Part shown: positions 5,564-5,750 of the stretch, piece after piece
Position numbering within the stretch: the first letter of the stretch is position 1
Layout: each line of letters begins with the position of its first letter
Assembly: GCA_003532555.1 (NCBI GenBank)
Contig: DOEU01000096.1
Span: 1-5,750, forward strand
Source of the DNA: Verrucomicrobiota bacterium
Lineage (GTDB): Bacteria; Verrucomicrobiota; Kiritimatiellia; Kiritimatiellales; Pontiellaceae
Direction: 5' to 3'
DNA length: 5,750 nucleotides
Position numbers and translations under genes: made by a program
The notes under the pieces: generated by a model
What the model saw: the letters and a program-made list of their open reading frames with translations, nothing else
Told to the model about the DNA's origin: nothing
Databases searched by the model: none

Positions 5564-5750
5564 TTATTTTTTTCTGTACTCCCAAGGTGGTACTGGATTG
5601 TGAGAAATCCACAGTCCTTTTGCTTCTTTCTTGGCATTTGATTCAGCTACAGCAAAGACTTGGTCTTTTGAGTATTGCTTGTAGTGCCAAGCATAACCTT
5701 CTTCGATTAGCTCTTTGTTAATCCAACGAGATCCAATTTTAATATCTGCA
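5564..5750 (-). CDS. Staphylococcal-nuclease-family (thermonuclease-like) protein, 3' part (5' end beyond right edge)
   Basis: The last 61 residues of a minus-strand gene are visible, ending in a TAA at 5566-5564. They match the C-terminal third of SNase-like nucleases: the WINKELIEEGYAWHYKQYSKD block, then AESNAKKEAKGLW and the closing NPVPPWEYRKK. Full family members are Ca2+-dependent, often secreted or periplasmic enzymes that cleave DNA and RNA. The catalytic Arg and Glu residues and any signal peptide lie outside the window, so activity and location cannot be judged. The gene converges on the DUF3127 gene with 38 bases between their stops. That gap has no clear hairpin terminator, only a short palindrome GATCTAGATC (5549-5558). 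Confidence 0.9.
   Translation of the reverse strand, partial: ADIKIGSRWINKELIEEGYAWHYKQYSKDQVFAVAESNAKKEAKGLWISHNPVPPWEYRKK

Noticed and set aside
1..5750. CRISPR array, insertion sequence or integrase gene
   Set aside because: No regularly spaced repeats, transposase or recombinase motifs, or terminal inverted repeats were seen on either strand.

Overview
The window looks like a chromosomal segment of a bacterium of moderate-to-low G+C that uses ordinary Shine-Dalgarno (SD) signals. An exosortase with a separate, Cys-containing EpsI-type partner, a GatCAB amidotransferase and a DUF3127 protein together suggest the PVC group (Verrucomicrobiota, Lentisphaerota or Kiritimatiellota). This is inferred from gene content and residue style and is not proven. 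No rRNA or other strong phylogenetic marker is present.

Layout: positions 1-4377 hold five genes, all on the minus strand. In transcription order they are an exosortase/archaeosortase-family membrane protein (4377-3403), an EpsI-family partner overlapping it by 31 bases (3433-2636), gatC (2567-2274), gatA (2268-796) and gatB (803 running off the left edge). The sorting pair forms a tight two-gene unit with its own putative promoter at about 4430-4403. A second putative promoter lies in the 68-base gap before gatC. GatC, GatA and GatB form the amidotransferase that converts mischarged Glu-tRNA(Gln) and/or Asp-tRNA(Asn) into the correct aminoacyl-tRNA. The exosortase and EpsI are expected to process and sort PEP-CTERM-like proteins or support an exopolysaccharide export route. 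No substrate gene is visible here.

Positions 4457-4727 hold two plus-strand tRNA genes: tRNA-Gly(GCC), with a good promoter and its own terminator, then tRNA-Arg(CCT). Both encode their 3' CCA.

The part after the tRNA-Arg differs in character. A non-coding stretch of about 230 bases contains a perfect 11-base tandem repeat and an imperfect echo of the tRNA-Arg 3' end. It is followed by an A+T-rich gene for a DUF3127 (OB-fold-like) protein with an unusual poly-lysine linker and an unrecognised basic tail. The 3' third of a staphylococcal-nuclease-family gene then converges on it from the right edge. This could be the edge of an accessory region next to a tRNA, but no integrase is present and the idea is tentative. 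The most unusual signal is the lysine tract, made of three exact 9-base AAAAAAAAG repeats. Each contains a dnaX-type slippery heptamer in the right frame, and a -1 stop lies just downstream.
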